Positions 1 to 10,389 of a stretch of DNA of 64,000 nt are shown piece by piece. Source of the stretch: Burkholderiaceae bacterium. GTDB taxonomy: Bacteria > Pseudomonadota > Gammaproteobacteria > Burkholderiales > Burkholderiaceae. The position numbers and the translations under genes were made by a program. The stretch is taken from NCBI GenBank assembly GCA_947448695.1, contig CANFOL010000009.1, positions 1 to 64,000 of the forward strand, read 5' to 3'. The stretch's first letter is position 1. The number at the start of each line of letters is the position of its first letter. The notes below the pieces were generated by a model. That model was not told the origin of the DNA and ran no database searches. It worked only from the letters and a program-made list of their open reading frames with translations.

Positions 1-369
1 AACTACATCAGCCGTTATCATTTGCGTCATTTAGATCTGATGGATTTATTAGCCTTTTATCAAGGTAAAGCCAATGCGCCCTTGGATGCCTTAGCCAAAC
101 TCTGTGGCTTCCCCGGTAAGATGGGGATGGATGGCTCACAAGTTTGGCCAGCTTTTCAAGCAGGGCAACTCGATCAAATCCGGGCGTATTGCGAAACCGA
201 TGTCGTCAATACCTATCTCATGTATTGCCGCTACCAACTCTTTCGTGGGGCGTTTACCGAAGAAGAGTATCTTCTCGAAGTGGATTTTGTTAAAAAAGAA
301 CTTACGACCCAAGCAACCCAAGAAGGTAGTTCGCATTGGTCAGAATACTTAGCTGGATTTACACAATAA
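1..369 (+). CDS. PolB-like 3'-5' exonuclease, 3' part only
   Basis: The reading frame is open from the first base, so the gene is cut by the window edge and only its last 122 codons are present. The visible part has the C-terminal signature of the predicted 3'-5' exonuclease family related to the DNA polymerase B exonuclease domain (DEDD/RNase H-like fold): RHLDLMDLL, then CGFPGKMGMDG, then the block YCETDVVNTYLMY, whose Asp is the expected last metal ligand of the DEDD set. The family is thought to act on DNA ends; its in-vivo substrate is not well defined. rlmD starts directly after its TAA stop, an order also seen in other Burkholderiales, so the two are probably co-transcribed. Family call is firm, function in the cell is not. 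Confidence 0.85.
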   Translation, partial: NYISRYHLRHLDLMDLLAFYQGKANAPLDALAKLCGFPGKMGMDGSQVWPAFQAGQLDQIRAYCETDVVNTYLMYCRYQLFRGAFTEEEYLLEVDFVKKELTTQATQEGSSHWSEYLAGFTQ

Positions 370-1776
370 TTGGTGCGTCGCTCTAAACCCAGTCCACTCG
401 TCGGTCTTAAAAAGAAAATTGCGATTGTGTCCATGGACCTTGAGGCACAGGGGATTGGTCGCGTCCCTGAAGATGATGAGCATAGTCCCAATAAAGTTAT
501 TTTTGTTGCCGGCGCACTTCCTGGAGAATTGGTCGAATATCAAATTACCCAAGATAAAAGTAAATTTCTGAAGGGCAAGTTAACCGAAGTCATCAAACCT
601 GCTGTATATCGTAAAACTCCCGTATGTACTTGGTATGGTAATTGTGGTGGTTGCACCATGCAGCATCTTGATTCACGCGCGCAATTGGCTTTGAAGCAAC
701 GCGTCTTAGAAGACAACCTGCATTACTTAGGAAAAGTCAAAGCATCGACGATGCTCAGTCCCATTGCAGGACCGGAGTGGGGCTATCGCTATCGCACAAG
801 GCTCAGCGTAGTGAATCGTTCGATTAAAAAAGGTACAGTGTTGGTGGGTTTTCATGAACCCCAAAACCGCTATGTGTCGGATATGACCAGTTGCGAAGTC
901 TTACCCAAAGCCTGGTCCAATTTATTGCCTGAACTACGCACACTCGTCATGAATTTATCGATTCGGGATCGCATTCCGCAAATTGAACTGGCGATGGGTG
1001 ATCAAGGTGACGAGTCGGTGACCGCGATGGTGATTCGGATCTTATTACCTTTAACGAAAGAAGATGAAGGCATCTTAAGGACGTTTGCTGATGAATATGG
1101 GATTTGGGTATGGACCCAAACTCAAGGCCCTGAAACTGTTAAACCTTTTTATCCCCTTGAAGGACAGTTGCTTTACCACTTACCAGAATTTGGGATTCGG
1201 ATGCCGTTTCATCCGACAGACTTTACCCAAGTCAATCACACTATGAATCAAGTTTTGGTCGGACGAGCGATTCGGTTTTTGGAGATTTCGCCAGAGGATA
1301 GAGTCATTGATTTCTTCTGCGGGATTGGTAACTTTACATTACCGATAGCCACCTTAGCCAAAGAAGTGATGGGGATTGAAGGCAGTAGCGTGCTATGCCA
1401 GCGCGCACAAGATAATGCAAAAATAAATAACATTAAGTCCAAGATTCATTTTCAACACATTAATTTATTTGAAGTGGAGTTAGAGCATCTCCAAACCTGG
1501 GGAGCATATGACAAGTGGTTAATTGATCCACCCAGAGATGGCGCCTTTGCTCTCGTGCAAGCCCTTAGAGATGCTTATCAAACCAAAACAGAAGCACATC
1601 TGAAGCTATTGCCCAAACGTATTGTGTATGTCTCGTGCAATCCAGCAACCTTAGCCAGAGATGCAGGGGTATTAGTTAACGAGGCTGGTTATGAACTCTC
1701 ACAAGCCGGCATCATGAATATGTTTCCCCACACCTCACACGTGGAATCGATTGCCGTATTTAATCGCATCGAATAA
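370..1776 (+). CDS. rlmD: 23S rRNA (uracil-1939-C5)-methyltransferase RlmD
   Basis: RlmD (RumA) methylates U1939 of 23S rRNA with SAM. The protein has an N-terminal TRAM-like RNA-binding region, a 4Fe-4S cluster motif with Cys86, Cys92 and Cys95 (CxxxxxCGGC) and a likely fourth Cys in DMTSCEVLP, then a Rossmann methyltransferase domain with the SAM motif DFFCGIGNFTLP. The catalytic nucleophile is the Cys in VYVSCNPATLARD. The 468-residue length fits the family. The start is either TTG 370 or GTG 373, right behind the exonuclease stop codon; the next ATG (433) would cut into the TRAM region. The hairpin at 1818-1847 ends the unit. Confidence 0.95.
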   Translation: MVRRSKPSPLVGLKKKIAIVSMDLEAQGIGRVPEDDEHSPNKVIFVAGALPGELVEYQITQDKSKFLKGKLTEVIKPAVYRKTPVCTWYGNCGGCTMQHLDSRAQLALKQRVLEDNLHYLGKVKASTMLSPIAGPEWGYRYRTRLSVVNRSIKKGTVLVGFHEPQNRYVSDMTSCEVLPKAWSNLLPELRTLVMNLSIRDRIPQIELAMGDQGDESVTAMVIRILLPLTKEDEGILRTFADEYGIWVWTQTQGPETVKPFYPLEGQLLYHLPEFGIRMPFHPTDFTQVNHTMNQVLVGRAIRFLEISPEDRVIDFFCGIGNFTLPIATLAKEVMGIEGSSVLCQRAQDNAKINNIKSKIHFQHINLFEVELEHLQTWGAYDKWLIDPPRDGAFALVQALRDAYQTKTEAHLKLLPKRIVYVSCNPATLARDAGVLVNEAGYELSQAGIMNMFPHTSHVESIAVFNRIE

Positions 1777-1817
1777 ACAAAATAAGAGCATCAACAATTT
1801 CAAGAAAAAATGAACAT

Positions 1818-1847
1818 AAAAAAACACGGGCAGGCCCGTGTTTTTCT
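1818..1847. terminator. Bidirectional intrinsic terminator between rlmD and the Bax-inhibitor gene
   Basis: A 6-bp GC-rich stem, CACGGG/CCCGTG, is flanked by an A-run on the left and a T-run on the right, so it has the form of a Rho-independent terminator on both strands. It lies between the ends of two convergent genes and can serve both. Confidence 0.85.
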
Positions 1848-1863
1848 TTGAAGCTGTTGTTAC

Positions 1864-2562
1864 TTAGTCGCGATCACCGCCAACAATACCAAACAAAGCA
1901 AGTAAGTTTGTGAAGACGTTATAAACATCTAAGTAGATTGCTAAAGTAGCCATTACATAGTTCGTCTCACCACCATTTACGATACGCTTCACATCATACA
2001 AAATGTATGCAGAGAAGATACCTACAGCAAGCACCATAATGCTAAGTGACAAGGCTGGGATGTGTAAGAAGATATTTGCTACAGAAGCCAAAATCAACAA
2101 GATCACTCCGATAAATAAGAACTTACCAAGACCTTCAAAATTGGATTTAGAAGTAGCAGCCCAAGTAGCCATACCGGCAAGAATGATACCAGTTGTGCCG
2201 AATGCCATCATAATTAACTGTCCACCGTTTCTAAACTGCAGAGTGTGAGTTAATAAACCTGTAAGCATTAAGCCCATGAAGAAGGTAAAGCCAAATAACA
2301 AGAGGACACCAGTTCCAGAATTCTTGTTTTTCTCAATCGCCCAGAAAAATCCGAATGCAAGCGCTAAGAAAACGACCATTCCGATGAGAGGACTACCTTG
2401 AAAGAAAGAAAATCCTGTTGAAACACCAATCCATGCACCAAGAATAGTAGGAACCATTGTTAGAGCAAGTAAAGCAAAGGTATTACGTAGCACACGGTTA
2501 GTGGCTAGGGCACTAGATAACGAGTTACCAACACTATAACCAAAAGTATTTTGATCATTCAT
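1864..2562 (-). CDS. Bax inhibitor-1/YccA family membrane protein
   Basis: A very hydrophobic 232-residue protein with about seven predicted membrane segments. The order and the C-terminal region (an acidic residue inside helices near YILYDVKRIVNGG and the ending LLALFGIVGGDRD) match the BI-1/YccA (TMBIM) family. In E. coli YccA interacts with the FtsH protease and is modulated by HflK/HflC, which are also encoded in this window, though not adjacent. The ATG at 2562 is chosen because AAGGAG lies ten bases upstream; an in-frame ATG 12 codons earlier has no such site. It is single-gene and convergent with rlmD. A perfect 16-bp palindrome sits in its leader. Exact physiological role unknown. Confidence 0.88.
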   Translation of the reverse strand: MNDQNTFGYSVGNSLSSALATNRVLRNTFALLALTMVPTILGAWIGVSTGFSFFQGSPLIGMVVFLALAFGFFWAIEKNKNSGTGVLLLFGFTFFMGLMLTGLLTHTLQFRNGGQLIMMAFGTTGIILAGMATWAATSKSNFEGLGKFLFIGVILLILASVANIFLHIPALSLSIMVLAVGIFSAYILYDVKRIVNGGETNYVMATLAIYLDVYNVFTNLLALFGIVGGDRD

Positions 2563-2584
2563 TGAAACATTCTCCTTGTTAAAA

Positions 2585-2600
2585 AGTTGGATATCCAACT
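2585..2600. promoter_or_regulatory. Perfect 16-bp palindrome in the leader of the Bax-inhibitor gene
   Basis: AGTTGGATATCCAACT is its own reverse complement. It lies between a minus-strand TATAAT-like -10 (plus-strand ATTATA at 2609-2614) and the AAGGAG ribosome binding site of the gene ending at 1864. The position suits an operator or a hairpin in the 5' leader. No regulator is known to me for this exact sequence. Confidence 0.35.
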
Positions 2601-2747
2601 AATGATCAATTATAGGCATTTTTTTAAATTTCAATAGGGGGATGTGTCAAAAAAAATACGACTAAAATACTTGTTATTTGAATAAAAACAGTATCTTAGG
2701 TATAAATACTCTAAATACGCTTAAGGGTTTTAACTAATATAAGTCTG

Positions 2748-2753
2748 TATAAT
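2748..2753 (+). promoter_or_regulatory. Candidate -10 element of the ndk promoter
   Basis: TATAAT lies 41 bases before the ndk start in an AT-rich 232-bp intergenic region. No good -35 hexamer is found at 16-18 bp upstream, so the assignment rests on the -10 match alone. The ndk ribosome binding site AGGAG follows at about 2782. Confidence 0.35.
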
Positions 2754-2794
2754 TCCCTTTTTAAACTTTAATTCTATTTTTAGGAGCATGACAC

Positions 2795-3220
2795 ATGGCA
2801 ATCGAAAGAACTCTTTCCATTATTAAACCTGATGCAGTGGCAAAAAATGTAATCGGTCAAATTTACACACGTTTTGAAAACGCAGGTTTAAAAGTGATTG
2901 CTTCCAAGATGGTGCATTTGTCAGAAGTAGAAGCTGGTCAGTTCTATGCAGTGCACGCTGCAAGACCATTTTTCAAAGATTTAGTCAGTTTCATGATTTC
3001 TGGTCCTGTGATGATTCAGGCATTAGAAGGTGAAAATGCAATTGCAAAAAATCGTGAACTTATGGGTGCAACCGACCCATCTAAAGCAGACAAAGGTACG
3101 ATTCGTGCTGATTTTGCACAGAGCATTGATGCTAACGCCGTGCACGGTTCTGACGGTCCTGAAACAGCTGCGCAAGAAATCGCCTTCTTCTTTGCTGGCT
3201 TGCAAGTTTACTCACGTTAA
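2795..3220 (+). CDS. ndk: Nucleoside diphosphate kinase
   Basis: Transfers the gamma-phosphate of ATP to nucleoside diphosphates through a phospho-histidine, balancing NTP and dNTP pools. The 141-residue length is standard. The N-terminus [12 protein letters not shown] and the active-site block [15 protein letters not shown], which contains the catalytic His, are diagnostic. AGGAG about eight bases upstream supports the ATG. It is the first gene of the long plus-strand run; rlmN starts three bases after the stop codon, so the two are surely co-transcribed. Confidence 0.97.
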   Translation: MAIERTLSIIKPDAVAKNVIGQIYTRFENAGLKVIASKMVHLSEVEAGQFYAVHAARPFFKDLVSFMISGPVMIQALEGENAIAKNRELMGATDPSKADKGTIRADFAQSIDANAVHGSDGPETAAQEIAFFFAGLQVYSR

Positions 3221-3223
3221 TAG

Positions 3224-4405
3224 ATGACGCAAATTCCCCGTACGAACTTATTAGATTTAGATGGGGAAAGACTAGCAACTTTCATTTCTAGTCTGAATGA
3301 AAAGCCATTTCGTGCCCAGCAGTTGATGCGCTGGGTGCATCAGCGTGGTGTCAGTGACATCCACGCGATGAGCGACTTGGCCAAAAGTTTTCGTGAGCAA
3401 TTAGATGGCACGGTAGAGATTAAATCTTTACCGGTCATTAGTGATCAAACTGCCTCTGACGGCACCAGAAAATGGTTGCTTGATGTGGGCGATGGCAATG
3501 CTGTCGAGATGGTCTACATTCCGGAAGATGAAAGAGGTACTTTATGTATCTCGACCCAAGCGGGATGTGCTGTGAACTGTCAGTTTTGCTCTACTGGTAA
3601 ACAAGGCTTTGCAAGAAACCTTACCGTCGGTGAAATCATTGGCCAACTTTGGTATGCAGAGCATCACTTGCGCAATGATCCATCCGCAGTCAAGCGGATT
3701 GATACCTACGATAAAACTAAACTTGCCCATGGCGAAGGTCGCGTGATTTCCAATGTCGTGATGATGGGCATGGGTGAACCACTCCTCAATTACGAGCCCG
3801 TGATTGGGGCGATGAGTCTCATGTTGGACGACAACGCCTATGGCTTATCCAGAAGAAGAGTGACTTTATCCACTTCTGGCGTTGTGCCCTTTATTGATAA
3901 ATTAGCCAAAGATTTACCCGTTGCCTTAGCGGTTTCTTTACATGCACCAAACAATAAGTTGCGTGATATTTTAGTACCGATTAATCGTAAGTATCCATTA
4001 GAAGAATTAATGGCTGCATGTCAGCGCTATTTACCCTATGCACCAAGAGATTTTTTAACCTTTGAATATTGCATGTTGGATGGTGTAAATGATTCTGATC
4101 AATTGGCTAGAGAGTTAGTTAAACTATTAGCGCCGATTCGTTGCAAGTTAAATTTGATACCGTTTAATCCATTTCCGGAGTCTGGGCTTAAACAATCGCC
4201 ACGTGCACGCATCGAACAATTTGCAAAAATACTTTTAGATGCGAAAATTGTTACAACCGTTCGTAAAACACGTGGTGATGACATCGCTGCTGCTTGTGGA
4301 CAACTAGCTGGTGATGTACAAGATCGAACTAATTTAGCAAAAAGAACAGAACAACGAATTGTATGGAGTAAGCCCCTTGAGGTAGATGAAGATCATGACG
4401 AATAA
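3224..4405 (+). CDS. rlmN: Dual-specificity 23S rRNA/tRNA adenine-C2 methyltransferase RlmN
   Basis: Radical-SAM enzyme that makes m2A2503 in 23S rRNA and m2A37 in a subset of tRNAs. It shows the radical-SAM cluster motif at Cys115, Cys119 and Cys122, the GMGEPLLN motif, and near the C-terminus [13 protein letters not shown] with the Cys that resolves the methylated intermediate. At 393 residues it is normal length. It begins three bases after the ndk stop and its 3' end overlaps the possible upstream start of ispG, so it is part of the same transcript. In many Burkholderiales a pilF/pilW-like and a rodZ-like gene separate rlmN from ispG; they are absent here. Confidence 0.96.
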   Translation: MTQIPRTNLLDLDGERLATFISSLNEKPFRAQQLMRWVHQRGVSDIHAMSDLAKSFREQLDGTVEIKSLPVISDQTASDGTRKWLLDVGDGNAVEMVYIPEDERGTLCISTQAGCAVNCQFCSTGKQGFARNLTVGEIIGQLWYAEHHLRNDPSAVKRIDTYDKTKLAHGEGRVISNVVMMGMGEPLLNYEPVIGAMSLMLDDNAYGLSRRRVTLSTSGVVPFIDKLAKDLPVALAVSLHAPNNKLRDILVPINRKYPLEELMAACQRYLPYAPRDFLTFEYCMLDGVNDSDQLARELVKLLAPIRCKLNLIPFNPFPESGLKQSPRARIEQFAKILLDAKIVTTVRKTRGDDIAAACGQLAGDVQDRTNLAKRTEQRIVWSKPLEVDEDHDE

Positions 4406-5660
4406 TCAAAACCTTTTACAAATTAACAACTATCAACGTCACAAGACACAACAGGCGACTGTGAAGTGGGGATCTAATATCATCACTATTGGTGGTGATG
4501 CCCCGATTCGTGTGCAGTCCATGACGAATACCGATACCGAAGATGTCATTGCTACCGCCATCCAAGTCAAAGAACTTGCTAAAGCAGGTTCTGAGATGGT
4601 GCGTATTACCGTCAATACGCCAGCCGCCGCCGCCGCTGTTCCAGCGATTCGTGAGCAACTCGACAAAATGGGAGTAGATGTACCGTTGGTGGGAGATTTT
4701 CATTACAACGGCCATACCCTATTAAAAGACTATCCTGAGTGTGCCAAAGCATTATCTAAATATCGAATCAATCCAGGCAATGTCGGTCAAGGTGCAAAAC
4801 GTGATGTGCAATTCTCACAAATGATTGAAATGGCATGTACCTATAACAAGCCTGTGCGTATTGGGGTGAATTGGGGTAGCTTAGATCAAGATCTACTTGC
4901 TGGCCTCATGGATCAGAATGCTGCTCTGAGCCAGCCTAAAGAAGCGCGTGAAGTCATGGTAGAAGCCTTGATTCAATCAGCGTTGCAGTCTGCGCAGCGT
5001 GCGATTGAGATCGGTTTACCGAGTAACCAAATTATTCTGTCTTGCAAAGTCAGTGCTGTGCAAGATTTAATCGCTGTCTATCGTGATTTAGCGAGTCGTT
5101 GTGATTTTCCATTGCATCTCGGATTAACCGAAGCAGGTATTGGTAGTAAAGGTATTGTTGGCTCTACCGCCGCTTTAGCTGTTTTATTACAAGAAGGCAT
5201 TGGCGATACGATTCGGATTTCATTAACACCTGAGCCAGGTGCGCCACGTGAAAACGAAGTGATTGTTGGACAGGAAATTTTACAAACCATGGATTTACGA
5301 CATTTCACACCCATGGTAATTGCATGTCCTGGATGCGGTAGAACGACCAGTACGTTCTTCCAATCTCTGGCTTCGAAAATCCAGAGTTTTTTACGTCATC
5401 AAATGCCCGAGTGGAAACAGCACTATCCTGGCGTCGAGTCGATGAGTGTGGCTGTGATGGGCTGTATCGTCAATGGACCTGGTGAGAGTAAACATGCGGA
5501 TATTGGGATTAGCTTACCGGGTACCGGTGAGTCACCTGCTGCCCCTGTCTTTGTTGATGGTGAGAAAGTAAAAACCCTACGCGGTGATCATATCGTTGAG
5601 GAATTTGAACAAATTGTTCAAGAGTATGTCGAGCGTCGCTACGGCACGAACAAAAAATAA
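4395..5660 (+). CDS. ispG: 4-hydroxy-3-methylbut-2-en-1-yl diphosphate synthase IspG
   Basis: Penultimate enzyme of the MEP isoprenoid pathway, a 4Fe-4S protein converting MEcPP to HMBPP. The N-terminal TIM-barrel part contains [12 protein letters not shown]; the C-terminal cluster domain has the ligands in CPGCGRTT and [10 protein letters not shown]. About 421 residues, matching beta-/gammaproteobacterial short-form IspG. Two starts are possible inside the last codons of rlmN: ATG 4386 and ATG 4395. I list 4395; GAGG at 4379-4382 is very close to the first and somewhat far from the second, so the choice is open. Either way the gene overlaps rlmN, implying translational coupling. Confidence 0.95.
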   Translation: MTNNQNLLQINNYQRHKTQQATVKWGSNIITIGGDAPIRVQSMTNTDTEDVIATAIQVKELAKAGSEMVRITVNTPAAAAAVPAIREQLDKMGVDVPLVGDFHYNGHTLLKDYPECAKALSKYRINPGNVGQGAKRDVQFSQMIEMACTYNKPVRIGVNWGSLDQDLLAGLMDQNAALSQPKEAREVMVEALIQSALQSAQRAIEIGLPSNQIILSCKVSAVQDLIAVYRDLASRCDFPLHLGLTEAGIGSKGIVGSTAALAVLLQEGIGDTIRISLTPEPGAPRENEVIVGQEILQTMDLRHFTPMVIACPGCGRTTSTFFQSLASKIQSFLRHQMPEWKQHYPGVESMSVAVMGCIVNGPGESKHADIGISLPGTGESPAAPVFVDGEKVKTLRGDHIVEEFEQIVQEYVERRYGTNKK

Positions 5661-5685
5661 AGATCAAAACCAAGTTAAAGAATGT

Positions 5686-7026
5686 ATGTCTGAATCTAAT
5701 TCTTCGAAGACCACTTCACCCACAACTTCTAAAGTAAAAAAGCTGACCGGTGTCAAAGGCATGAACGACTTATTGCCACAGGAAGCTTATCGCTGGGAAT
5801 TTGTTGAGCGCACGATTCAGAGCTTAGCCAAGTCCTATGGCTATCAGAATATTCGCACACCGATTGTTGAACACACGGAAGTTTTTCAGCGCGGTATTGG
5901 TGAAGTCACCGACATCGTTGAAAAAGAAATGTATTCCTTTGAAGACCGCCTCAATGGTGAGCAGTTAACCTTGCGCCCTGAAGGCACTGCTGCGGTTGTG
6001 CGTGCGGTAGTGGAGCAAAACTTGCTCTATGAAGGTCCTAAACGACTCTTTTATATTGGCCCCATGTTTCGACATGAACGACCACAACGAGGCCGTTATC
6101 GTCAGTTCCACCAATTTGGCGTAGAAGCTTTAGGCTTTGCCGGAGCGGAATTAGATGCCGAACTGATATTGATGTGCGCCAGACTTTGGGACGATTTAGG
6201 ATTAACGGGACTGCGTTTAGAGATTAACTCTTTAGGTAATGAAGCCGAGCGTAAAGAGCACCGCGCTGCTTTAGTGGAGTATTTTGAAGCAAACTTAAGC
6301 ACGCTCGATGAAGATTCACAACGTCGCTTAAAGACGAACCCTCTGCGGATTTTGGATACTAAAAATCCGCAGATGCAAAATTTAGTGATTGCCGCACCTC
6401 AATTAATCGATTTTTTAGGAAAAGAGTCCTTGGAGCATTTTGCCCAAGTACAGTCTTTACTTAAAGCCAACAATCTTCACTTCAAAGTCAATCCGCGTTT
6501 AGTCCGTGGACTTGATTATTACAATTTAACCGTCTTTGAATGGGTCACCGATCAGTTAGGTGCGCAGGGTACCGTTGCCGGTGGCGGGCGTTATGATCCC
6601 CTGATTGAGCGTATGGGTGGTAAACCGACACCAGCCTGTGGATGGGCGATGGGGATGGAGCGCGTCATTGAGCTCATGAAAGAGCAGGGTTTAGGAGAAG
6701 AAGCTCAAACTCTATGTGATGTTTACATGATTCATGGTGGTGGCGCGACATTAGAACCCACTTTTGTCTTGGCTGAACGTCTTCGAACGGCTGGCGTGGA
6801 TGTCATGGTGCATGCCAGTAGTGACGGTCAAACGGCTAGTTTTAAATCCCAAATGAAAAAGGCAGATGCCAGTGGGGCTTTATATGCAGTTATTATTGGG
6901 GAAGATGAATTAAAACTGCAACAAGCGCAAATTAAAGATTTACGTAAAACTGGCGCACAGGATCAAGTTGCTTTAGATGATGTTTTAGATAAAGTCATTG
7001 ATTTATTAGTAAGTAATTCCGATTAA
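5686..7026 (+). CDS. hisS: Histidyl-tRNA synthetase
   Basis: Class II aminoacyl-tRNA synthetase charging tRNA-His. Visible landmarks are [12 protein letters not shown] at the start of the catalytic domain, motif 2 in [16 protein letters not shown], the histidine-specific block [14 protein letters not shown], and motif 3 in the region ending in [10 protein letters not shown], followed by a C-terminal anticodon-binding domain from about residue 340. The frame stays open upstream into ispG, but ATG 5686 gives a normal 446-residue enzyme and lies just after the ispG stop, so it is taken as the start; the ribosome site there is weak. The hisS paralogue hisZ lies 7 kb downstream in the same run. 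Confidence 0.96.
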   Translation: MSESNSSKTTSPTTSKVKKLTGVKGMNDLLPQEAYRWEFVERTIQSLAKSYGYQNIRTPIVEHTEVFQRGIGEVTDIVEKEMYSFEDRLNGEQLTLRPEGTAAVVRAVVEQNLLYEGPKRLFYIGPMFRHERPQRGRYRQFHQFGVEALGFAGAELDAELILMCARLWDDLGLTGLRLEINSLGNEAERKEHRAALVEYFEANLSTLDEDSQRRLKTNPLRILDTKNPQMQNLVIAAPQLIDFLGKESLEHFAQVQSLLKANNLHFKVNPRLVRGLDYYNLTVFEWVTDQLGAQGTVAGGGRYDPLIERMGGKPTPACGWAMGMERVIELMKEQGLGEEAQTLCDVYMIHGGGATLEPTFVLAERLRTAGVDVMVHASSDGQTASFKSQMKKADASGALYAVIIGEDELKLQQAQIKDLRKTGAQDQVALDDVLDKVIDLLVSNSD

Positions 7027-7056
7027 ACCTCTGCAAGAAGTGAGAAAGAAAGTACG

Positions 7057-7764
7057 ATGGATTTAGACTTAGAAGAACAAGAACAGTTAGCCAAATTAAA
7101 AGGATTTTGGCAGGATTATGGCCGTTGGTTACTCATTGGAATAGCCATTGCTGTGATCGGCTCTTTGGGCTATTGGGGTTTTAAAACCTATCAAACTAAA
7201 CAAGCCTTAGCCGCTTCTCAGCATTACGAAGTGTTGCTCGAGCAAACTGATAAAAATGATTTACCAGGTGTTTTGAGTACTGCGAAAAAAATTCAACAAG
7301 AGTATGGAAAAACTGCCTATGCAGGGATGGCTGGATTACTTGCGTCCAATTTGGCTTATTCCGTGAATGACAAAGAAGCTACCATCGAGCAACTCAAGTG
7401 GGTGGCAAATTCTGCGAGTAGTGAGAGTTTTCAATCGATTGCAAAACTCCGTTTATCTTCGCTCTACATCGATCAAAAAACACCTGAAGGTTTATCGCAA
7501 GCTGATCAGTTATTAAATTCTAAAATGGCTTTCGGATTTGAAGCTCTAAAACTAGAGCGTCGAGGAGATTGGTATTGGGCGCAGGACAAAACAGCAGAGG
7601 CGAAAAAATCTTATATCGCTGCTTGGAATGTTTTATCTGACGAAAGAATGAAAGCACCTGACGCAAAAGAAATTGATCCAGCACTCAAAAAATTGCAACA
7701 ACAAAATCCAGGGCCAGATCAACGCTTATTAAAAGTGAAGATCGATAGTTTAGGAGGATTTTGA
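7057..7764 (+). CDS. yfgM: YfgM-like TPR membrane protein
   Basis: A 235-residue protein with a short charged N-terminus, one membrane segment at about residues 23-41, and a periplasmic helical part of the tetratricopeptide type. This layout and the position between hisS and bamB are those of YfgM, an inner-membrane protein that associates with SecYEG and periplasmic chaperones in E. coli. Its stop codon TGA overlaps the bamB ATG (TGATG), which points to coupled translation of two envelope-biogenesis proteins. Function is taken from the family and the conserved neighbourhood. Confidence 0.9.
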   Translation: MDLDLEEQEQLAKLKGFWQDYGRWLLIGIAIAVIGSLGYWGFKTYQTKQALAASQHYEVLLEQTDKNDLPGVLSTAKKIQQEYGKTAYAGMAGLLASNLAYSVNDKEATIEQLKWVANSASSESFQSIAKLRLSSLYIDQKTPEGLSQADQLLNSKMAFGFEALKLERRGDWYWAQDKTAEAKKSYIAAWNVLSDERMKAPDAKEIDPALKKLQQQNPGPDQRLLKVKIDSLGGF

Positions 7765-8924
7765 TGCGAAACACCCTCAAGAGTCATCGGTTCTTGCGAA
7801 GTGTTCTGCTGTTGGTATGTGTCGCTTCGATTGTTGGTTTACAAGGATGTCAGGGCAGTAAACGAAGATTAGCTGCGGAGTTAACGCCCATTGCCAATCC
7901 TGTGAATCTTGATCGTGTTTGGTCAGTCAGTTTAGGCAAAGCAGTCAATTACACCTTTAAACCTATTTTATTTGGCAGCGATATTTATGCCAGTTCTGAG
8001 GGTGGCGATATTTATCGTGTCGATGCTGGAACTGGTAAAGTGATTTGGAATGTGTCTGCTCCCAAAAGTTTGTCAACAGGGCCTGGTACCGATGGTAATA
8101 CCTTAGTTGTGGGTAACTTAAAAGGGGATGTATACGCTTTTGATGTACAGACGGGTGCTAAAAAATGGGATACAAGCGTTGGGACTGAGGTCTTAACGGA
8201 GCCTTTAGTGGCTGCTGGAGTCGTGGTGATTCGCACGATTGACAACCGCTTTATTGGTTTAGATGCATCTTCAGGCAAGCGTCGTTGGGTGAGCCCTAAA
8301 ACCCCATCTGTTTTATCCCTACGAACCAGTTACAGCATGTCCTCAATTAATAATGAGGTTGTTTTTACGGGCTTTAGTAGTGGACAATTTGGTCTCTTAG
8401 CACTTAGCAATGGGAGTACGATTTGGGAGTCATTACTTGCGCCGCCGCGTGGTACCTCAGAAATTGAGCGCTTAAGTGATATTACGGCCAAGCCTTCCTT
8501 ATTAGGCCCAAGAATGTGTGCCGTGTCTTATCAGGGGAAAATTGGGTGTGGCGACATTAAAAATGCGCGGATGGCTTGGGTAAAAGACTTCTCGAGTTTT
8601 TCCGGAACGACGCAATCAACTGATGGTGTATATGCTGTGAACGATAAATCTTACCTTGCCGCTTTTAATGCCAATAGTGGCGTTGAACTTTGGCGTAATG
8701 AAAAATTACAGTGGCGCGATGTCGGTGAGCCTCTTGCCGTCGGCTCCAGCGTTCTTGCTGGCGACTCACAAGGGTTTTTACATTTATTCTCTCAATCGAA
8801 TGGCGATATTATCGGACGCGTGAGAGTTGATAGCTCAGGAATCTCTGCAGCACCCATCGTTTCACAAGGGATGGTGATTGTGCAGACCAAGGGCGGAACT
8901 TTAGCCGCATATAAAATTCAATGA
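7764..8924 (+). CDS. bamB: Outer-membrane assembly lipoprotein BamB
   Basis: Beta-propeller lipoprotein of the BAM complex, which inserts beta-barrel proteins into the outer membrane. The signal peptide ends in a lipobox (LQGC, lipidated Cys29), followed by repeated PQQ-like blades such as [31 protein letters not shown] and [16 protein letters not shown] strong AGGAGG site at 7752-7757 places the start at ATG 7764, one codon inside the longest frame. It overlaps der by four bases (ATGA). Length 386 residues is typical. Confidence 0.95.
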   Translation: MRNTLKSHRFLRSVLLLVCVASIVGLQGCQGSKRRLAAELTPIANPVNLDRVWSVSLGKAVNYTFKPILFGSDIYASSEGGDIYRVDAGTGKVIWNVSAPKSLSTGPGTDGNTLVVGNLKGDVYAFDVQTGAKKWDTSVGTEVLTEPLVAAGVVVIRTIDNRFIGLDASSGKRRWVSPKTPSVLSLRTSYSMSSINNEVVFTGFSSGQFGLLALSNGSTIWESLLAPPRGTSEIERLSDITAKPSLLGPRMCAVSYQGKIGCGDIKNARMAWVKDFSSFSGTTQSTDGVYAVNDKSYLAAFNANSGVELWRNEKLQWRDVGEPLAVGSSVLAGDSQGFLHLFSQSNGDIIGRVRVDSSGISAAPIVSQGMVIVQTKGGTLAAYKIQ

Positions 8925-10276
8925 AACCCGTCATAGCCATCGTCGGTCGTCCTAATGTCGGTAAATCGACGCTTTTTAATCGCTTAACAAGGTCACGCGA
9001 TGCATTAGTTGCTGACTTTTCAGGACTCACGCGTGATCGTCACTATGGCAATGGCCGCCTCGGTGAGCGAGAATTTATTTGTATTGATACCGGTGGCTTT
9101 GAGCCCGTTGCTAAAACGGGTATTTTGGCTGAAATGGCCAAACAAACCAAACAAGCCGTGGTAGAAGCTGATTTAGTCGTGTTCTTGGTGGATGGTCGCT
9201 TAGGCATGGCCCCCCAAGACCGCGTCATTGCTGATTTTTTACGCAGAACAGGGCGTCCCGTTATTTTGGCGGTGAATAAGTCCGAAGGATTAACACGCGC
9301 AACCGTTGCTTCTGAATTCTATGAGCTAGGACTTGGTGAGCCTTATCCGATTTCATCCGCGCATGGTGATGGAGTTCGAGATGTATTAGATGAAGCACTA
9401 GACGCCCTTGGGATTCCTGAGCCAGAGGAAGATGATGAAGCCTCAGATGATCGTTCTATTCGGATTGCGGTGGTGGGTCGACCCAATGTCGGTAAATCGA
9501 CCCTCATTAATACCTTGCTTGGAGAAGAGCGCGTGATTGCCTTTGATATGCCAGGCACTACGAGAGATGCAATTGAAATACCCTTTATGCGTGGTAGTAA
9601 GCCCTATACCTTGATTGATACTGCGGGACTGCGTAAAAGAGGCAAAATCTTTGAGGCGATTGAAAAGTTCTCAGTCGTGAAGACCTTACAAGCGATTGCC
9701 GATGCCAATGTGGTGATTTTGATGTTAGACGCACAGCAAGATATTTCTGAGCAAGATGCTCATATTGCCGGTTTTATTGTTGAAGCAGGAAGAGCCTTAG
9801 TCGTTGCTGTGAATAAATGGGACGGTTTAGATGCGCATCAAAAAGAAACGTCTAGAAACGATATTGCAAGAAAGTTACGTTTTTTAGACTTTGCCAATGT
9901 GCATACGATTTCTGCGATTAAAGGTTTTGGCTTAAAAGAGTTATTTAAAGATGTCGATTTAGCCTATGCGGCAGCCATGACCAAATTACCGACACCACGC
10001 CTCACGCGGATTCTTGGCGAAGCAATTGAATTCCAACAGCCGAAAAGAGTTGGACGATTTAGACCGAAATTACGATATGCCCATCAAGGGGGATCGAATC
10101 CACCGATTGTGATCATTCATGGCAATGGTTTAGATGGAGTAACCGATAGTTACAAACGCTATTTAGAAGGAAAATTCCGCGAAGAATTCAAATTAAGGGG
10201 AACGCCTCTGCGAATTGAGTTTAGGTCGACTAAAAACCCTTTTTTAGAGCAGGGAATCGCACCACACAAAAGGTAA
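8921..10276 (+). CDS. der: Ribosome-assembly GTPase Der (EngA)
   Basis: Tandem-GTPase needed for 50S subunit maturation. Two G domains are clear: the first begins with GRPNVGKST near residue 8, the second with the same P-loop near residue 186; the second has a canonical NKWD motif, the first reads NKSE instead of NKxD. A C-terminal KH-like domain follows, with [13 protein letters not shown]. 451 residues is normal. The start codon overlaps the bamB stop. There are 113 bases before hfq, which probably has its own promoter. Confidence 0.97.
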   Translation: MKPVIAIVGRPNVGKSTLFNRLTRSRDALVADFSGLTRDRHYGNGRLGEREFICIDTGGFEPVAKTGILAEMAKQTKQAVVEADLVVFLVDGRLGMAPQDRVIADFLRRTGRPVILAVNKSEGLTRATVASEFYELGLGEPYPISSAHGDGVRDVLDEALDALGIPEPEEDDEASDDRSIRIAVVGRPNVGKSTLINTLLGEERVIAFDMPGTTRDAIEIPFMRGSKPYTLIDTAGLRKRGKIFEAIEKFSVVKTLQAIADANVVILMLDAQQDISEQDAHIAGFIVEAGRALVVAVNKWDGLDAHQKETSRNDIARKLRFLDFANVHTISAIKGFGLKELFKDVDLAYAAAMTKLPTPRLTRILGEAIEFQQPKRVGRFRPKLRYAHQGGSNPPIVIIHGNGLDGVTDSYKRYLEGKFREEFKLRGTPLRIEFRSTKNPFLEQGIAPHKR

Positions 10277-10389
10277 AAGTGTTATATATTAATACTTGTG
10301 TAAAGAAAACTTCCTTTTTTTGCAGTGTTAATTCGGTATAAATAAATTACAATAATTTTAAGATCCAACAAAAAAAATAAAAGGGCACT

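Noticed and set aside
10277..10389. hfq promoter
   Set aside because: Several AT-rich -10-like hexamers exist, but none has a -35 at proper spacing, so no site is named.
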